This document shows, one piece after another, positions 13,714 to 21,652 of a stretch of DNA of 40,077 nt (positions are counted from its first letter, which is position 1; each line of letters begins with the position of its first letter). The position numbers and the translations under genes were made by a program. The stretch is from CAIKZD01 sp041675165 (GTDB lineage Bacteria; Patescibacteriota; Minisyncoccia; Moranbacterales; UBA2206): assembly GCA_041675165.1 (NCBI GenBank), contig JBAYUI010000008.1, positions 1 through 40,077 of the forward strand. The letters run 5' to 3'. The notes below the pieces were generated by a model. That model was given only the letters and a program-made list of their open reading frames with translations. It did not search any database and was not told the origin of the DNA.

Positions 13714-15051
13714 ATGAACGAAAAGATTTTTAAGGCCTATGATGTACGAGGGTTGTATGGCGAAGAAATAGATAAGGATGGGGCGTACAATATCGGGCGG
13801 GCTTTAGTGAATTATACCGGGGCGAAAAAAATTGCGGTGGGCATCGATATGCGGGAATCTTCGCCGACATTGGAAGCGGCGCTCATAGATGGCATCACTG
13901 ATCAAGGGGCAGATGTAGTAACATTGGGCTTGAGTTCGACGCCGATGGTCTATTTCGCTTCTTGGAAATTGGCCGTGGACGCGGCGGTAATGGTGACGGC
14001 TTCGCACAATCCGGCGGAATATAACGGGATGAAATTTTGCTTGAAAGGAGCAGTGCCGATTGGAGAGGGCAGCGGCATGGAAGAAATTCGCGATTTGGCG
14101 GTAGCCGGAGATTTTTCCTATGACGGCGAAAAAGGCCAAGTCGAAGAGGACGGCGAATTGAAAAAAGAATATCTCGAATATGTGACCAGTTTTTTCAAAA
14201 AAGGCTTGGGTCGAAAAAAAGTGGTGATTGATTTTGCCAATGGGATGGGTATTGCGGACAAGGAAGTGTATGTGAACTTGGCTGCGGATATCCAATCTGT
14301 CTATATGTATGATAGCTTTGACGGGAACTTTCCCAATCACGAAGCCAATCCGTTGAAACTGGAAACTCTGGCCGCTTTGCAGCAAAAAGTCGTGGCCGAA
14401 AAAGCGGACTTGGGCATTGCCTATGACGGCGACGCGGATCGGGTGGGATTCGTTTCCGAAAAAGGCGAGATCATCCCGATGGATTATGTCACGGCCATGC
14501 TGGCGAAAGAGGTTTTGAAAAGCCATCCCGGTGGAACGGTGCTGTATGATTTGCGCAGTTCCAATGCGGTCAAAGAGGTGATAGAAGAAAGCGGTGCTGT
14601 GGCACATCGTTCTCGCGTGGGCCACTCGCTTATCAAGGCTCAAATGAGAAAAGAAGGTGCGATCTTTGCGGGTGAACTTTCCGGACACTATTATTGGATG
14701 GAAAATTCCAACGCGGAAATGGCGACCTTGGCCGTTTTGACGCTCCTTAATCTTTTAAATGAAAGTGGGAAGAAAGCTTCAGAGCTATCCCTAGAACTTA
14801 AGAAATATTTCCAAAGCGGTGAGATCGATTCCGAGGTGGCCGATAAGGACGTAGTACTGACTAGTCTTAAAGAAAAATATGCTGATGGCCAACTGGACAC
14901 ACTGGACGGCATCCGCATTGATTTTCCGGAGTGGTGGTTCAATGTGCGTGCCAGCAATACCGAACCGAAACTGCGCTTGAATTTGGAAGCTAAGACGAAA
15001 GAATTAATGGAAGAGAAGCGGGATGAGGTGCTAGGGATGATCAGGGGGTAG
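13714..15051 (+). CDS. Phosphomannomutase/phosphoglucomutase
   Basis: 445 residues, normal for the PMM/PGM branch of alpha-D-phosphohexomutases. N-terminal KAYDVRGLYG; phosphoserine loop TASHNPAEYNG with Ser97; metal loop DGDADR (238-243); sugar-binding GELSGHYY (320-327); phosphate-binding RASNTEP (412-418). It interconverts hexose 1- and 6-phosphates for sugar-nucleotide and surface-glycan synthesis, which fits the cupin isomerase gene further along. Monocistronic, with its own promoter and terminator. Confidence 0.95.
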   Translation: MNEKIFKAYDVRGLYGEEIDKDGAYNIGRALVNYTGAKKIAVGIDMRESSPTLEAALIDGITDQGADVVTLGLSSTPMVYFASWKLAVDAAVMVTASHNPAEYNGMKFCLKGAVPIGEGSGMEEIRDLAVAGDFSYDGEKGQVEEDGELKKEYLEYVTSFFKKGLGRKKVVIDFANGMGIADKEVYVNLAADIQSVYMYDSFDGNFPNHEANPLKLETLAALQQKVVAEKADLGIAYDGDADRVGFVSEKGEIIPMDYVTAMLAKEVLKSHPGGTVLYDLRSSNAVKEVIEESGAVAHRSRVGHSLIKAQMRKEGAIFAGELSGHYYWMENSNAEMATLAVLTLLNLLNESGKKASELSLELKKYFQSGEIDSEVADKDVVLTSLKEKYADGQLDTLDGIRIDFPEWWFNVRASNTEPKLRLNLEAKTKELMEEKRDEVLGMIRG

Positions 15052-15069
15052 GAACTTTTTGAAAAAATT

Positions 15070-15106
15070 AAAAAAGGGATAAGTCGGTTATGACTTATCC
15101 CTTTTT
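15070..15106. terminator. Intrinsic terminator, probably bidirectional
   Basis: GGGATAAGTC (15076-15085) pairs with GACTTATCCC (15092-15101), with A residues before and TTTTT after. Confidence 0.9.
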
Positions 15107-15226
15107 GTCGCCGTGGTTACGCGGCTAGGTGGAGGGGGAGGAGAATGAACTCATCCTTTGTGAGACATCGAGAGAATCCCTATAGGTGGATTTTCCAATG
15201 CTCTTAATATCTACAAAGGACAGTTG

Positions 15227-15460
15227 TTATTGATCTTGTTTAGACTCTCTAGAGAGCGCTTTTCCAAAGAGCGTGCCACTGTAAGCGTGTTTTTTCGGGT
15301 CAAAAACAGGAACTCTTTTTGTTGAAGTTTCTTTTGCACTTCTTCCGCCATCTCCTACATCGATTGAGGGGAAGGGGTTTTTGGGAAGACGGTTCCGCCA
15401 TTCTGCATAATCCATATATTTCTCCTTTTCAATTCTTCTGTTGAATTTTTCAAAGTTCAT
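15227..15460 (-). CDS. Small orphan protein
   Basis: 77 residues, not recognised. Start ATG 15460 is chosen because a strong Shine-Dalgarno (GGGAGAGG, 15471-15464) stands 3 bp upstream and a near-consensus promoter lies just before it; a longer frame starting at 15514 would overlap that promoter. Sequence: charged helical N-terminus (MNFEKFNRRIEKEKYMDYAE), then Pro/Gly-rich segments (NRLPKNPFPSIDVGDGG) and a basic tail. No membrane segment. Good expression signals argue that it is real. Confidence 0.65.
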   Translation of the reverse strand: MNFEKFNRRIEKEKYMDYAEWRNRLPKNPFPSIDVGDGGRSAKETSTKRVPVFDPKKHAYSGTLFGKALSRESKQDQ

Positions 15461-15479
15461 TTTCCTCTCCCTATTGACT

Positions 15480-15508
15480 TTTATAGCGCATTTTTTGAAA
15501 AATGTCAA
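15480..15508 (-). promoter_or_regulatory. Promoter of the 77-aa orphan
   Basis: Minus strand TTGACA (15508-15503), a 17-bp spacer and TATAAA (15485-15480). Confidence 0.8.
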
Positions 15509-15510
15509 TA

Positions 15511-15538
15511 GCAAAAACAGGCTTTCGGCCTGTTTTTG
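15511..15538 (-). terminator. trpS terminator
   Basis: AAAACAGGC (15536-15528 on minus) pairs with GCCTGTTTT (15522-15514), followed by T residues on the minus strand. Confidence 0.85.
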
Positions 15539-15556
15539 GCTTGGAAAAGTATTTAT

Positions 15557-16540
15557 CTATAGAATAAACCCGACTTTTTCCTTCGCTTCGTCCAATTTTT
15601 TCTTGGCCAGCGGCCGCACTTTTTCGGCGCCGGCCCGCAAGATTTCCAGAACTTTTTCATCGGTCAGTTCGGCCATCTTTTCTTGGAACGGTTCGAGGAA
15701 AGCGATAATGGTTTCGGCAAGGCCAGTTTTGAAATCGGCGTAACCTTTCCCGACATATATTTTTTCGATTTCTGCCGGCGACTTTTCAGACAGCAGAGAA
15801 TAGATATTGATCAGATTTTTGAGCGCCGGCTTATCCGAAGCATAAACTATTTCCGAACCGGAATCAGTCACGGCTTTCTTGATTTTTTTGCGCACGGTTT
15901 CAGCGTCATCAGTCAGGGAAATGTAGTTGTATTCACTCTTGGCAGACTTACTCATTTTTTTGCTCGGGTCATCGAGGCCCATGATGTTCTCACTGACTTC
16001 CGTGGTGTAGGCTTTGGGCACGATGAAAGTTTCCCCGAATCTATGATTGAATCTTTCGGCCAAAGTCCGTGTCAGCTCGACATGCTGTTTCTGGTCTTTT
16101 CCGACCGGGACGAGTTCCGTGTCATATAAAAGAATATCAGCCGCCATTAATACTGGATAATCAAAAAGGCCAACACTGACACTTTCTTTTTCATTTTTCG
16201 CGCTCTTGTCTTTGAATTGCGTCATTTTTTCCAGTTCTGGAATTTTGGCAATCGTATTTAAAATCCACGCCAACTCAGCATGCTCTTGCACATGAGACTG
16301 GATGAAAAGTGCACATTTTTTTGGATCAATGCCGGCGGCTAAATAAATTTTAGCCACCTCTAAAGTGCGTCTTCGCAATTCTTTCGGATCTTGGGGGACA
16401 GTGATGGCGTGCAGGTCGACCACGCAAAAGATGGAATCGTATGTGTCTTGCAACGCGACCCAATTTTTGATGGCACCCAAATAGTTGCCGATGTGGAGGT
16501 TACCGGATGGTTGGATGCCGGAAAAAATTCTTTTTCTCAT
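15557..16540 (-). CDS. trpS: Tryptophanyl-tRNA synthetase
   Basis: 327 residues, full length. Class I Rossmann synthetase: HIGN (16-19) after SGIQPSGNL; KMSKS (195-199) in LDDPSKKMSKSAKS; Trp/ATP site YPVLMAADILLYDTELVPVG with KDQKQHVELTR. Charges tRNA-Trp in the cytoplasm. No T-box or leader element is visible upstream; a TAGTATCTCGTACCTAG-like repeat (16543-16583) adjoins the start. Confidence 0.97.
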   Translation of the reverse strand: MRKRIFSGIQPSGNLHIGNYLGAIKNWVALQDTYDSIFCVVDLHAITVPQDPKELRRRTLEVAKIYLAAGIDPKKCALFIQSHVQEHAELAWILNTIAKIPELEKMTQFKDKSAKNEKESVSVGLFDYPVLMAADILLYDTELVPVGKDQKQHVELTRTLAERFNHRFGETFIVPKAYTTEVSENIMGLDDPSKKMSKSAKSEYNYISLTDDAETVRKKIKKAVTDSGSEIVYASDKPALKNLINIYSLLSEKSPAEIEKIYVGKGYADFKTGLAETIIAFLEPFQEKMAELTDEKVLEILRAGAEKVRPLAKKKLDEAKEKVGFIL

Positions 16541-16609
16541 ATGAATAGTGCTTAGTATCTCGTACCTAGTATTTAGTATAGGGGATTAATCCTTAAGTTT
16601 CAAGTGAGC

Positions 16610-16638
16610 TTGTCTTTGCTGATTTTCTGAGATAAAAT
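16610..16638 (+). promoter_or_regulatory. Promoter of the pilin-like gene
   Basis: TTGTCT (16610-16615), a 17-bp spacer and TAAAAT (16633-16638). Confidence 0.6.
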
Positions 16639-16647
16639 AGAAACATA

Positions 16648-17184
16648 ATGAAAAGAAATCAAATGAGACTTGAAATAAAATCAAAAAGACAGAACGGGAA
16701 AGGCTTTACGCTGATAGAATTATTAATAATCATTGCTATCATCGGGATCCTACTGACAGCTATTTTGGTGAATATCTATTTTGCCAAAACTAAAGCTGGG
16801 GACAATTCCGCCTTTACCAGCTTTAAGAGCGCGGCCACAGCGGCCTATATGTGTCTCTTGACCGGCACTCCTGGGATCAGGTTATCCACTCCGACTGACG
16901 CCACGTTGCCCTCTTTGTGTATGAGTGGCGCCACTCCCGTGGTGGGCTTCTCTGCTTGGCCAATAGTCGCCAAGGACGGCTGGGTCTATGGAAATGGTTC
17001 GTTCTTGGGTGATGGTTTTTTCTGGTGCAATCTGAGCAATAATCCATCTCCGGTTTCATGCGGGAATCTGGTCGATGGTGTCTGTGGGCAATCGTCTGGC
17101 AGTGGCAGTTTCTGTTATGGTCTCAAAAACGGGAGCAAAAGCATCTGGTGCAGCCAAGATGGCTGTCACAAAGTCGGTTTTTAG
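16648..17184 (+). CDS. Type IV pilin-like protein
   Basis: 178 residues. A basic leader ends at Gly19 in the prepilin motif GKGFTLIELLIIIAIIGILL: cleavage before Phe20, Glu at mature position 5 (Glu24), and a hydrophobic helix to ~42. The globular part has seven Cys, mostly in the C-terminal ~65 residues (FFWCNLSNN, GNLVDGVCG, GSFCYGLKNG, SIWCSQDGCHKVGF), suggesting disulfides outside the cell. No other pilus genes are near, so this may be a minor pilin or pseudopilin for adhesion or DNA uptake. Monocistronic. Confidence 0.9.
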   Translation: MKRNQMRLEIKSKRQNGKGFTLIELLIIIAIIGILLTAILVNIYFAKTKAGDNSAFTSFKSAATAAYMCLLTGTPGIRLSTPTDATLPSLCMSGATPVVGFSAWPIVAKDGWVYGNGSFLGDGFFWCNLSNNPSPVSCGNLVDGVCGQSSGSGSFCYGLKNGSKSIWCSQDGCHKVGF

Positions 17185-17207
17185 GAATAAATTTTTTTGC
17201 CATAAAA

Positions 17208-17232
17208 AAACGGACCCGAGGGTCTGTTTTTC
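17208..17232. terminator. Terminator shared by converging genes
   Basis: AACGGACCC/GGGTCTGTT hairpin with an A run before and a T run after, between the pilin-like gene and the CBS gene. Confidence 0.8.
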
Positions 17233-18064
17233 ATTGTTGACAAGGTTGGATCAAAATTGGGATAGCTCCGCCGGAACAATTGGGCGGAAATTTTTTCTCA
17301 ATCTCCCTAGTCTGGGTATTCTGTGGTCCGCATTGGCTCCAAGTTCCATAAATGTATTGTTGACATTCTAAGGGAGAAAAATTTCCTCCTTCAGGGGCGC
17401 AGCTGACCTGATTTTTAGTGATGAAGACGAGTGATATGGCGAGGAGAATGACGGTTGCCAATCCCAAAAAGGTTAAGCCTTTCCAAGTCCGGATTTTCTT
17501 CTTGCTGACGATCATTACGCGGTCTTGCCAAAAATCTCCTAATCCAGAAGCCATCCGATCAATGTTCCTGACGGAATCATTTTGCAGGCGGTTTTCCATC
17601 TGGCGCGAATTCTTCCGGACAGTGCCCAGATAATCCGCCAGAGTGATGATACCGATAAGCCTTTTGGTCTCGTCAACAACCGGAAAAGTAGTGAATTTCG
17701 TCTCTTTGACTTTTTCCATCAGAGCGGCCACGTCATCTTCGGAAGAGAAAGTGATCGGATCGGCTGTCATAATATCTTTAGCGGCAGATTTCAGAAGGGC
17801 CTCAATGTCTTTCTTAAGTTCTTCCGGCAAATAGCGCGTCATCCGGCTTTCTTTCATGAACTTTATATATGTCGGAAAATATATATCGTCATATTTTTTG
17901 AGGAAAAAATCCGACTCCGTAATGAGACCGACAATCAGTTTGTCTTTGTCGATCACAGGCACCCCATGGAAGCGGTTGGTGTATAGTATGTCGGAAATTT
18001 TGGAAATATCCGTCTCGGGTGAAACGCTAATGACATCCCGAGTCATTATTTCTTTGATCTGCAT
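17231..18064 (-). CDS. Two CBS domains, one membrane helix, extracellular Cys-rich TSP1-like tail
   Basis: 277 residues. Two CBS motifs: ~1-60 (MQIKEIMTRDVISVSPETDI, GVPVIDKDKLIVGLITESDF) and ~95-155 (DIMTADPITFSSEDDVAALM, FPVVDETKRLIGIITLADYL). A basic stretch (SKKKIRTWKG) precedes one transmembrane helix (~196-216), placing the CBS pair inside. The outer ~60 residues resemble a thrombospondin type-1 repeat (YGTWSQCGPQNTQTREIEKK, then PPNCSGG and QPCQQ). CBS pairs bind adenine nucleotides, so the protein could pass an energy signal to a surface module; that is inference. Confidence 0.8.
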   Translation of the reverse strand: MQIKEIMTRDVISVSPETDISKISDILYTNRFHGVPVIDKDKLIVGLITESDFFLKKYDDIYFPTYIKFMKESRMTRYLPEELKKDIEALLKSAAKDIMTADPITFSSEDDVAALMEKVKETKFTTFPVVDETKRLIGIITLADYLGTVRKNSRQMENRLQNDSVRNIDRMASGLGDFWQDRVMIVSKKKIRTWKGLTFLGLATVILLAISLVFITKNQVSCAPEGGNFSPLECQQYIYGTWSQCGPQNTQTREIEKKFPPNCSGGAIPILIQPCQQ

Positions 18065-18137
18065 AAGGTTTGGTTAGTATTGACTTTATTGTACCAAAAT
18101 CAGCTAGGCCGCGCAACTCGTTCCACTGGCACGGCAT

Positions 18138-18165
18138 TTGTTAATTGTTCCATTTGTGCTAAAAT
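18138..18165 (+). promoter_or_regulatory. Promoter of the coiled-coil orphan
   Basis: TTGTTA (18138-18143), a 16-bp spacer and TAAAAT (18160-18165). Confidence 0.5.
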
Positions 18166-18212
18166 CATTAAGTAGCCGGACGGCTATATTTTAATTTTTT
18201 AAAAAAACATTT

Positions 18213-18566
18213 ATGCGGGACATCCAAGAGGTATATAATGAAATGTTGGAGAATAAAAAAAACCAGAAAGATATCAAACGGGAATACAAGGACGCACTTC
18301 TAAGCGCCAATGAATATGAAGAAACGACCGAGAAGTTGAAGGAGTTGCGCGAGAAGAAAAAGCAGATTGAGACGATGACGCAAGGGCGTCTGGGCGCGCG
18401 TTGGGATGAATTGGAAAAACTGAAGGCCAAGTCGGATGAATTGGCGCAAATGCTTACTGATATTGCCATGACGGAACTGATGGCGGGAAAAACAATCGCC
18501 TTGAAAGATGAATATGACAATAATTATGAACCGGTTTATAAGATTACGTTTAAGAAGATAACGTAA
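18213..18566 (+). CDS. Coiled-coil protein of unknown function
   Basis: 117 residues; residues ~5-95 are almost continuous charged heptads (NEMLENKKNQKDIKREYKDA, TTEKLKELREKKKQIETMTQ, ELEKLKAKSDELAQMLTDIA), ending in a short strand (EPVYKITFKKIT). No membrane or signal segment. Similar small coiled-coil proteins are common in Parcubacteria; no function can be assigned. The start ATG 18213 follows an AT-rich leader without a strong ribosome-binding site. Confidence 0.75.
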   Translation: MRDIQEVYNEMLENKKNQKDIKREYKDALLSANEYEETTEKLKELREKKKQIETMTQGRLGARWDELEKLKAKSDELAQMLTDIAMTELMAGKTIALKDEYDNNYEPVYKITFKKIT

Positions 18567-18571
18567 AAGTC

Positions 18572-18646
18572 AGAACCACTGATTAGCACATGAGACCACG
18601 TGATTACACTGAATTTAAAAAGACACACTTAAAACGTGTGTCTTTT
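18572..18646 (+). terminator. Repeat block and terminator after coiled-coil gene
   Basis: 18572-18612 contains GAACCACTGATT...CACGTGATTACACTGA, a repeat shared with 32101-32141. Then AAAAGACACAC (18617-18627) pairs with GTGTGTCTTTT (18636-18646), an intrinsic terminator with T residues. Confidence 0.75.
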
Positions 18647-18702
18647 GATAATGATGGTTTTGAAGCAATAATGGATAACCGATAGAAGGCTCAATCGCGG
18701 AA

Positions 18703-18726
18703 AGAGACGCGATGAATCGCGTCTCT
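18703..18726. repeat. Palindrome of the GTAGAGACG family (intergenic copy)
   Basis: AGAGACGCGAT and ATCGCGTCTCT around GA, followed by ACAG. Lies after the rnj stop (minus strand). Confidence 0.85.
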
Positions 18727-18740
18727 ACAGTCCAATATTA

Positions 18741-20561
18741 TTACACCTCAATGATTACCGGTAGCACCATTGGTCTTCTTTGGGTCTTAGTGAAGAGATA
18801 TTGGCCGACCACTTCGCGGATGTTGTCTTCGATGAATTTCTTTTCCACGGAAGTTTTTTTGGAAGTGGTATCTTTGATGACTTTCAGGATCTTGCGTTTG
18901 GTCTCGTTCACCAGGTCAAAATTTTCTTTGACGTAGATGAAGCCGCGGGAAGTGATCTGGATGTTGCCGACCGGTTCTTTGGTCTTCGAGTCCAAGAGAA
19001 TGGTGATGACAAACATACCGTCTTCGCTCAGCACTTGGCGGTCGCGGAGAACCACTTGTCCGACATCGCCAACGCCCAGACCGTCCACCATAACATAGCT
19101 GGTATCAGCTTTTTCTTTGCGCACCTCAGCTCGGCCGTTTTCAGTTTCGAAGACTGAGCCATTATCAAGGACAAAAATATTATTTTTCGATATGCCGACT
19201 TCCATCCCGAGTTTGGCGGCTTCTTTCAACATATAGTGATTGGCGTAAACCGGCAGGAAAAAGTCCGGTTTGATCTGACGCAGGATATCCTTGATGTCAA
19301 AGGCATTGCAGTGTCCACTGATATGCACGTCCATAATGTCAGTATGGATGACATTGTCGCATTTCCGATAGAGGTTGTCCTTGAGGCGCTGAACGGTCCG
19401 TTCGTTACCAGGAATGACGGAAGAGGAAAAGATGATGGTGTCATCCCGCTGCACTTTGATGAAGCGATGATTGTCAGTGATGATGCGCGAGAGCACGGCA
19501 TTGCCTTCTCCTTGCGCGCCGGTGCAGATGACCACGGTTCGGTTCTTGGGGTATTTATGCAAGTCGTTCACGGTGATGAGCGTTTCCTTGTGCGCTTTGA
19601 TGTATCCCAATTCTTTGGCGATTTCGATGTTCATCTTCATACTGTATCCATCAAGAGCCACTTTTTTCCCGATACTTTCGGCATACTCGATCAATTTGCC
19701 GATCCTCTTGACCTGGGAAGAAAAAGTGCCGATGATGACTTGTCCCTTAGATTCCTTCATTATCCGCTCCAGATTCATAAACATCTCTTTTTCTGAGGTG
19801 GCGGCAGCCCGCACGTCGATTGCACCCAGACTTTCCAGCATCAAGATGCGCGGGCTGGGCAGTTTGGAAAGATAGTCATAGGTCAATTTTTGATTGCTGT
19901 CCGGATTGTGATCCATCGTCCAATCACCCGGATGGATGACCGTGCCGGCCGGAGTGGAAAGCACCACACCGACGGCGTCCATAATGGAATGTTCCACATC
20001 GAAGAAACTGATATGGAAGTTTCCCAATCGGATCTTATCATTGATGGAATTGATACGCATGGTCCGCAAATTGGCCGCGGAACCTTTATTGAAGTCTTCC
20101 ATCCTTTTTTTCACCAAGGCCAAAGTGAAATCGCGTCCGATGATCGGCGGATTGCCGAGTTTTTCCAAGAGGATCGGCGCGGCGCCGATGTGGTCGAGAT
20201 GGCCATGGCTCAACAGCACTCCGCGGATATTCTTTTCTTTGCCGCGCAGATAATTGACGTTAGGCACGATATAGTCGATGCCTGGCATATCCTCTTCAGG
20301 GAACATAATGCCCATATCCAAGATGATGATGTCCTCGCCATATTCAAAGACGGTCATATTGCGTCCCACTTCTTCATTGCCGCCGAGCGGAATGATTCGC
20401 AATCTGTTTTTTTCAATTTTTGGCACCGCGGCACCATTGGATTCTTGCGTCCTTTTCTTCCGAGGTACGCCTTGGTGACGGGAACGCGAATGGTTCCTCG
20501 CGGCACCCTCGTTTGTTTTTTTGTTCATAATTTTTTTGAATTGTTTCATTAGAAAGCTCAC
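18741..20561 (-). CDS. rnj: Ribonuclease J
   Basis: 606 residues from GTG 20561; ATG 20549 or 20525 are alternative starts. A ~50-residue basic N-terminal extension (RSRHQGVPRKKRTQE) precedes the metallo-beta-lactamase/beta-CASP core: PLGGNEEVGRNM, LDMGIMFPEE, metal motif SHGHLDHIGA (HGHLDH 119-124), IHPGDWTMDHNP, then GTFSSQVKRIGKLIEYA, VICTGAQGEGNAVLSRI and the HISGHCNAFDIKDILRQIKP motif. The C-terminal domain ends LPVIIEV. 5'-exo/endonuclease of RNA decay and maturation, replacing RNase E here. The long leader contains a tRNA-like element. Confidence 0.96.
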   Translation of the reverse strand: MSFLMKQFKKIMNKKTNEGAARNHSRSRHQGVPRKKRTQESNGAAVPKIEKNRLRIIPLGGNEEVGRNMTVFEYGEDIIILDMGIMFPEEDMPGIDYIVPNVNYLRGKEKNIRGVLLSHGHLDHIGAAPILLEKLGNPPIIGRDFTLALVKKRMEDFNKGSAANLRTMRINSINDKIRLGNFHISFFDVEHSIMDAVGVVLSTPAGTVIHPGDWTMDHNPDSNQKLTYDYLSKLPSPRILMLESLGAIDVRAAATSEKEMFMNLERIMKESKGQVIIGTFSSQVKRIGKLIEYAESIGKKVALDGYSMKMNIEIAKELGYIKAHKETLITVNDLHKYPKNRTVVICTGAQGEGNAVLSRIITDNHRFIKVQRDDTIIFSSSVIPGNERTVQRLKDNLYRKCDNVIHTDIMDVHISGHCNAFDIKDILRQIKPDFFLPVYANHYMLKEAAKLGMEVGISKNNIFVLDNGSVFETENGRAEVRKEKADTSYVMVDGLGVGDVGQVVLRDRQVLSEDGMFVITILLDSKTKEPVGNIQITSRGFIYVKENFDLVNETKRKILKVIKDTTSKKTSVEKKFIEDNIREVVGQYLFTKTQRRPMVLPVIIEV

Positions 20562-20734
20562 TTAATATGAGCGATTTTCTAAATTCTGATTAATTGTATT
20601 TTATTTTATAAAGACACCTGAAGACTTTCTTGATTTCAAATAAAGAGGGGGTATTTGAAATGTCACCGGCTTCAAGCAAAATAAACTTTAAAGGGAAAAT
20701 TCCCCAAGATTAAAGTCTAAATAAATAAAAAATG

Positions 20735-20799
20735 CGTCCTGTAGAAGAATCGAACTTCTGAATGTTTGGACCTATTATCCAAAATACACCTGTCAAGAC
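20735..20799 (-). ncRNA. tRNA-like element lacking a D arm
   Basis: Minus strand: GTCTTGA (20799-20793) can pair with ACAGGAC (20742-20736), 6 of 7 with one G-U. Only 10 nt stand where the D arm should be. An anticodon-like arm TTGGA-7 nt-TCCAA (20782-20766), a 6-nt variable loop and a textbook T arm AGAAG-TTCGATT-CTTCT (20759-20743) follow. Loop position 33 is A, not U, so it is unlikely to decode. Six T residues follow shortly after. It may be a decayed tRNA, a regulatory mimic or a small RNA. Confidence 0.45.
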
Positions 20800-20869
20800 A
20801 AGGATTGTAATAAAGTGAAAGAGAGGGATTTCGTGAGAAGAATTTGACCTAAGTCTATTATAACATATA

Positions 20870-20898
20870 AGTATAGAGCAAGAAAGTAATTCTGTCAA
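20870..20898 (-). promoter_or_regulatory. Strong promoter of the rnj leader
   Basis: Minus strand TTGACA (20898-20893), a 17-bp spacer and TATACT (20875-20870). A second -10-like TGTTATAAT lies just downstream (20865-20857). Confidence 0.8.
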
Positions 20899-20937
20899 GG
20901 CCTTGTACAGGATGAGTACATAGGACGTGGGTAAATC

Positions 20938-21546
20938 CTACTTTATGACCGGCAAACCGCCCAGATCCTCTTTTAAGACGGCTTTATAGTGAGAATTTCT
21001 CTTTAGGGCCGGTTTTCCGTCATTTTCCACGACATAATAGGCGAAGCCTTGCATCTCTTTGACGGGTGCATAGTCGGCGTGGCCGGGGAAACTGGCCGGA
21101 TCACGATCTTCGAAATCTACCGGACTGTCGTCCGCGGTGGCGAAATAGGTCGCTCCCGTATTGACCACCAAATGTCCAAAACCGCTCGGCATAAAAACTT
21201 CTTGGCCGGCAGTGACTGGGATAGCTCGAAACTCTGCCACTTGGTCGGCCAGCATTTCGCCGTCTTCCGTAGTGACTAATTTTTGGAGCAGGGCAATGCC
21301 GGTGCCATAAGTGATCCAATAAGTTTCGCTTAATTCGCCGACGTGGTAATGTCCATAGGTCTTGATGTACTCACCGGAAATGGTCCCCGGTTCCCAAACG
21401 GTGATGTTTTTCTGATATTTCCCGCCACGGATCATATAATAGTGGATGGCAGGACCTTGGCCATTTGGATCCATCAACACTTCTTGCATTTTTTCGTGCG
21501 TGCGCGCCGCATAATGTTTCGGCACGTTGGTGAAATCAATATTCAT
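20938..21546 (-). CDS. Cupin-type (archaeal-type) glucose-6-phosphate isomerase
   Basis: 202 residues, typical of the metal-dependent cupin PGI and far shorter than the ~550-residue classical enzyme. Cupin motif 1 is GHYHVGELSETYWITYGTG with metal-ligand His/His/Glu; motif 2 is QEVFMPSGFGHLVVNTG. It converts glucose 6-phosphate to fructose 6-phosphate. Such enzymes occur in archaea and several CPR lineages, pointing to lateral acquisition by the lineage. Downstream of the peptide-binding gene, separated by a TACGAA repeat. Confidence 0.92.
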   Translation of the reverse strand: MNIDFTNVPKHYAARTHEKMQEVLMDPNGQGPAIHYYMIRGGKYQKNITVWEPGTISGEYIKTYGHYHVGELSETYWITYGTGIALLQKLVTTEDGEMLADQVAEFRAIPVTAGQEVFMPSGFGHLVVNTGATYFATADDSPVDFEDRDPASFPGHADYAPVKEMQGFAYYVVENDGKPALKRNSHYKAVLKEDLGGLPVIK

Positions 21547-21547
21547 A

Positions 21548-21650
21548 GTTTTTTTTACGAACTACGAAATGAACGAAATACTAAACGTTAAAATCTGCTT
21601 TGTTTTCGTATTTTAGTATCTCGTATTAAATTCGTATTTCGTAATTATTA
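21548..21650. repeat. TACGAA-type self-complementary repeat
   Basis: ACGAACTACGAAATGAACG, a central AACGTT, then TTTCGTATTTTAGTATCTCG and TTCGTATTTCGTAATT; near-copy of 9094-9175. Confidence 0.8.
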
Positions 21651-21652
21651 TT

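Larger units (their letters stand above)
20562..20937. other. Long rnj leader region
   Basis: No coding frame is credible. It holds the promoter (20870-20898, minus), the tRNA-like element (20735-20799), a T run after it (20733-20728 on minus), and a GCTCA...TGAGC hairpin overlapping the GTG start of rnj. About 300 nt of predicted untranslated leader. Confidence 0.7.

Noticed and set aside
20735..20799. A normal decoding tRNA
   Set aside because: No D arm, A instead of U at position 33 and an imperfect acceptor stem; kept only as tRNA-like.
20710..20898. Minus-strand open frame of 62 codons
   Set aside because: It overlaps the promoter and the tRNA-like element of the rnj leader and has no ribosome-binding site; treated as chance.
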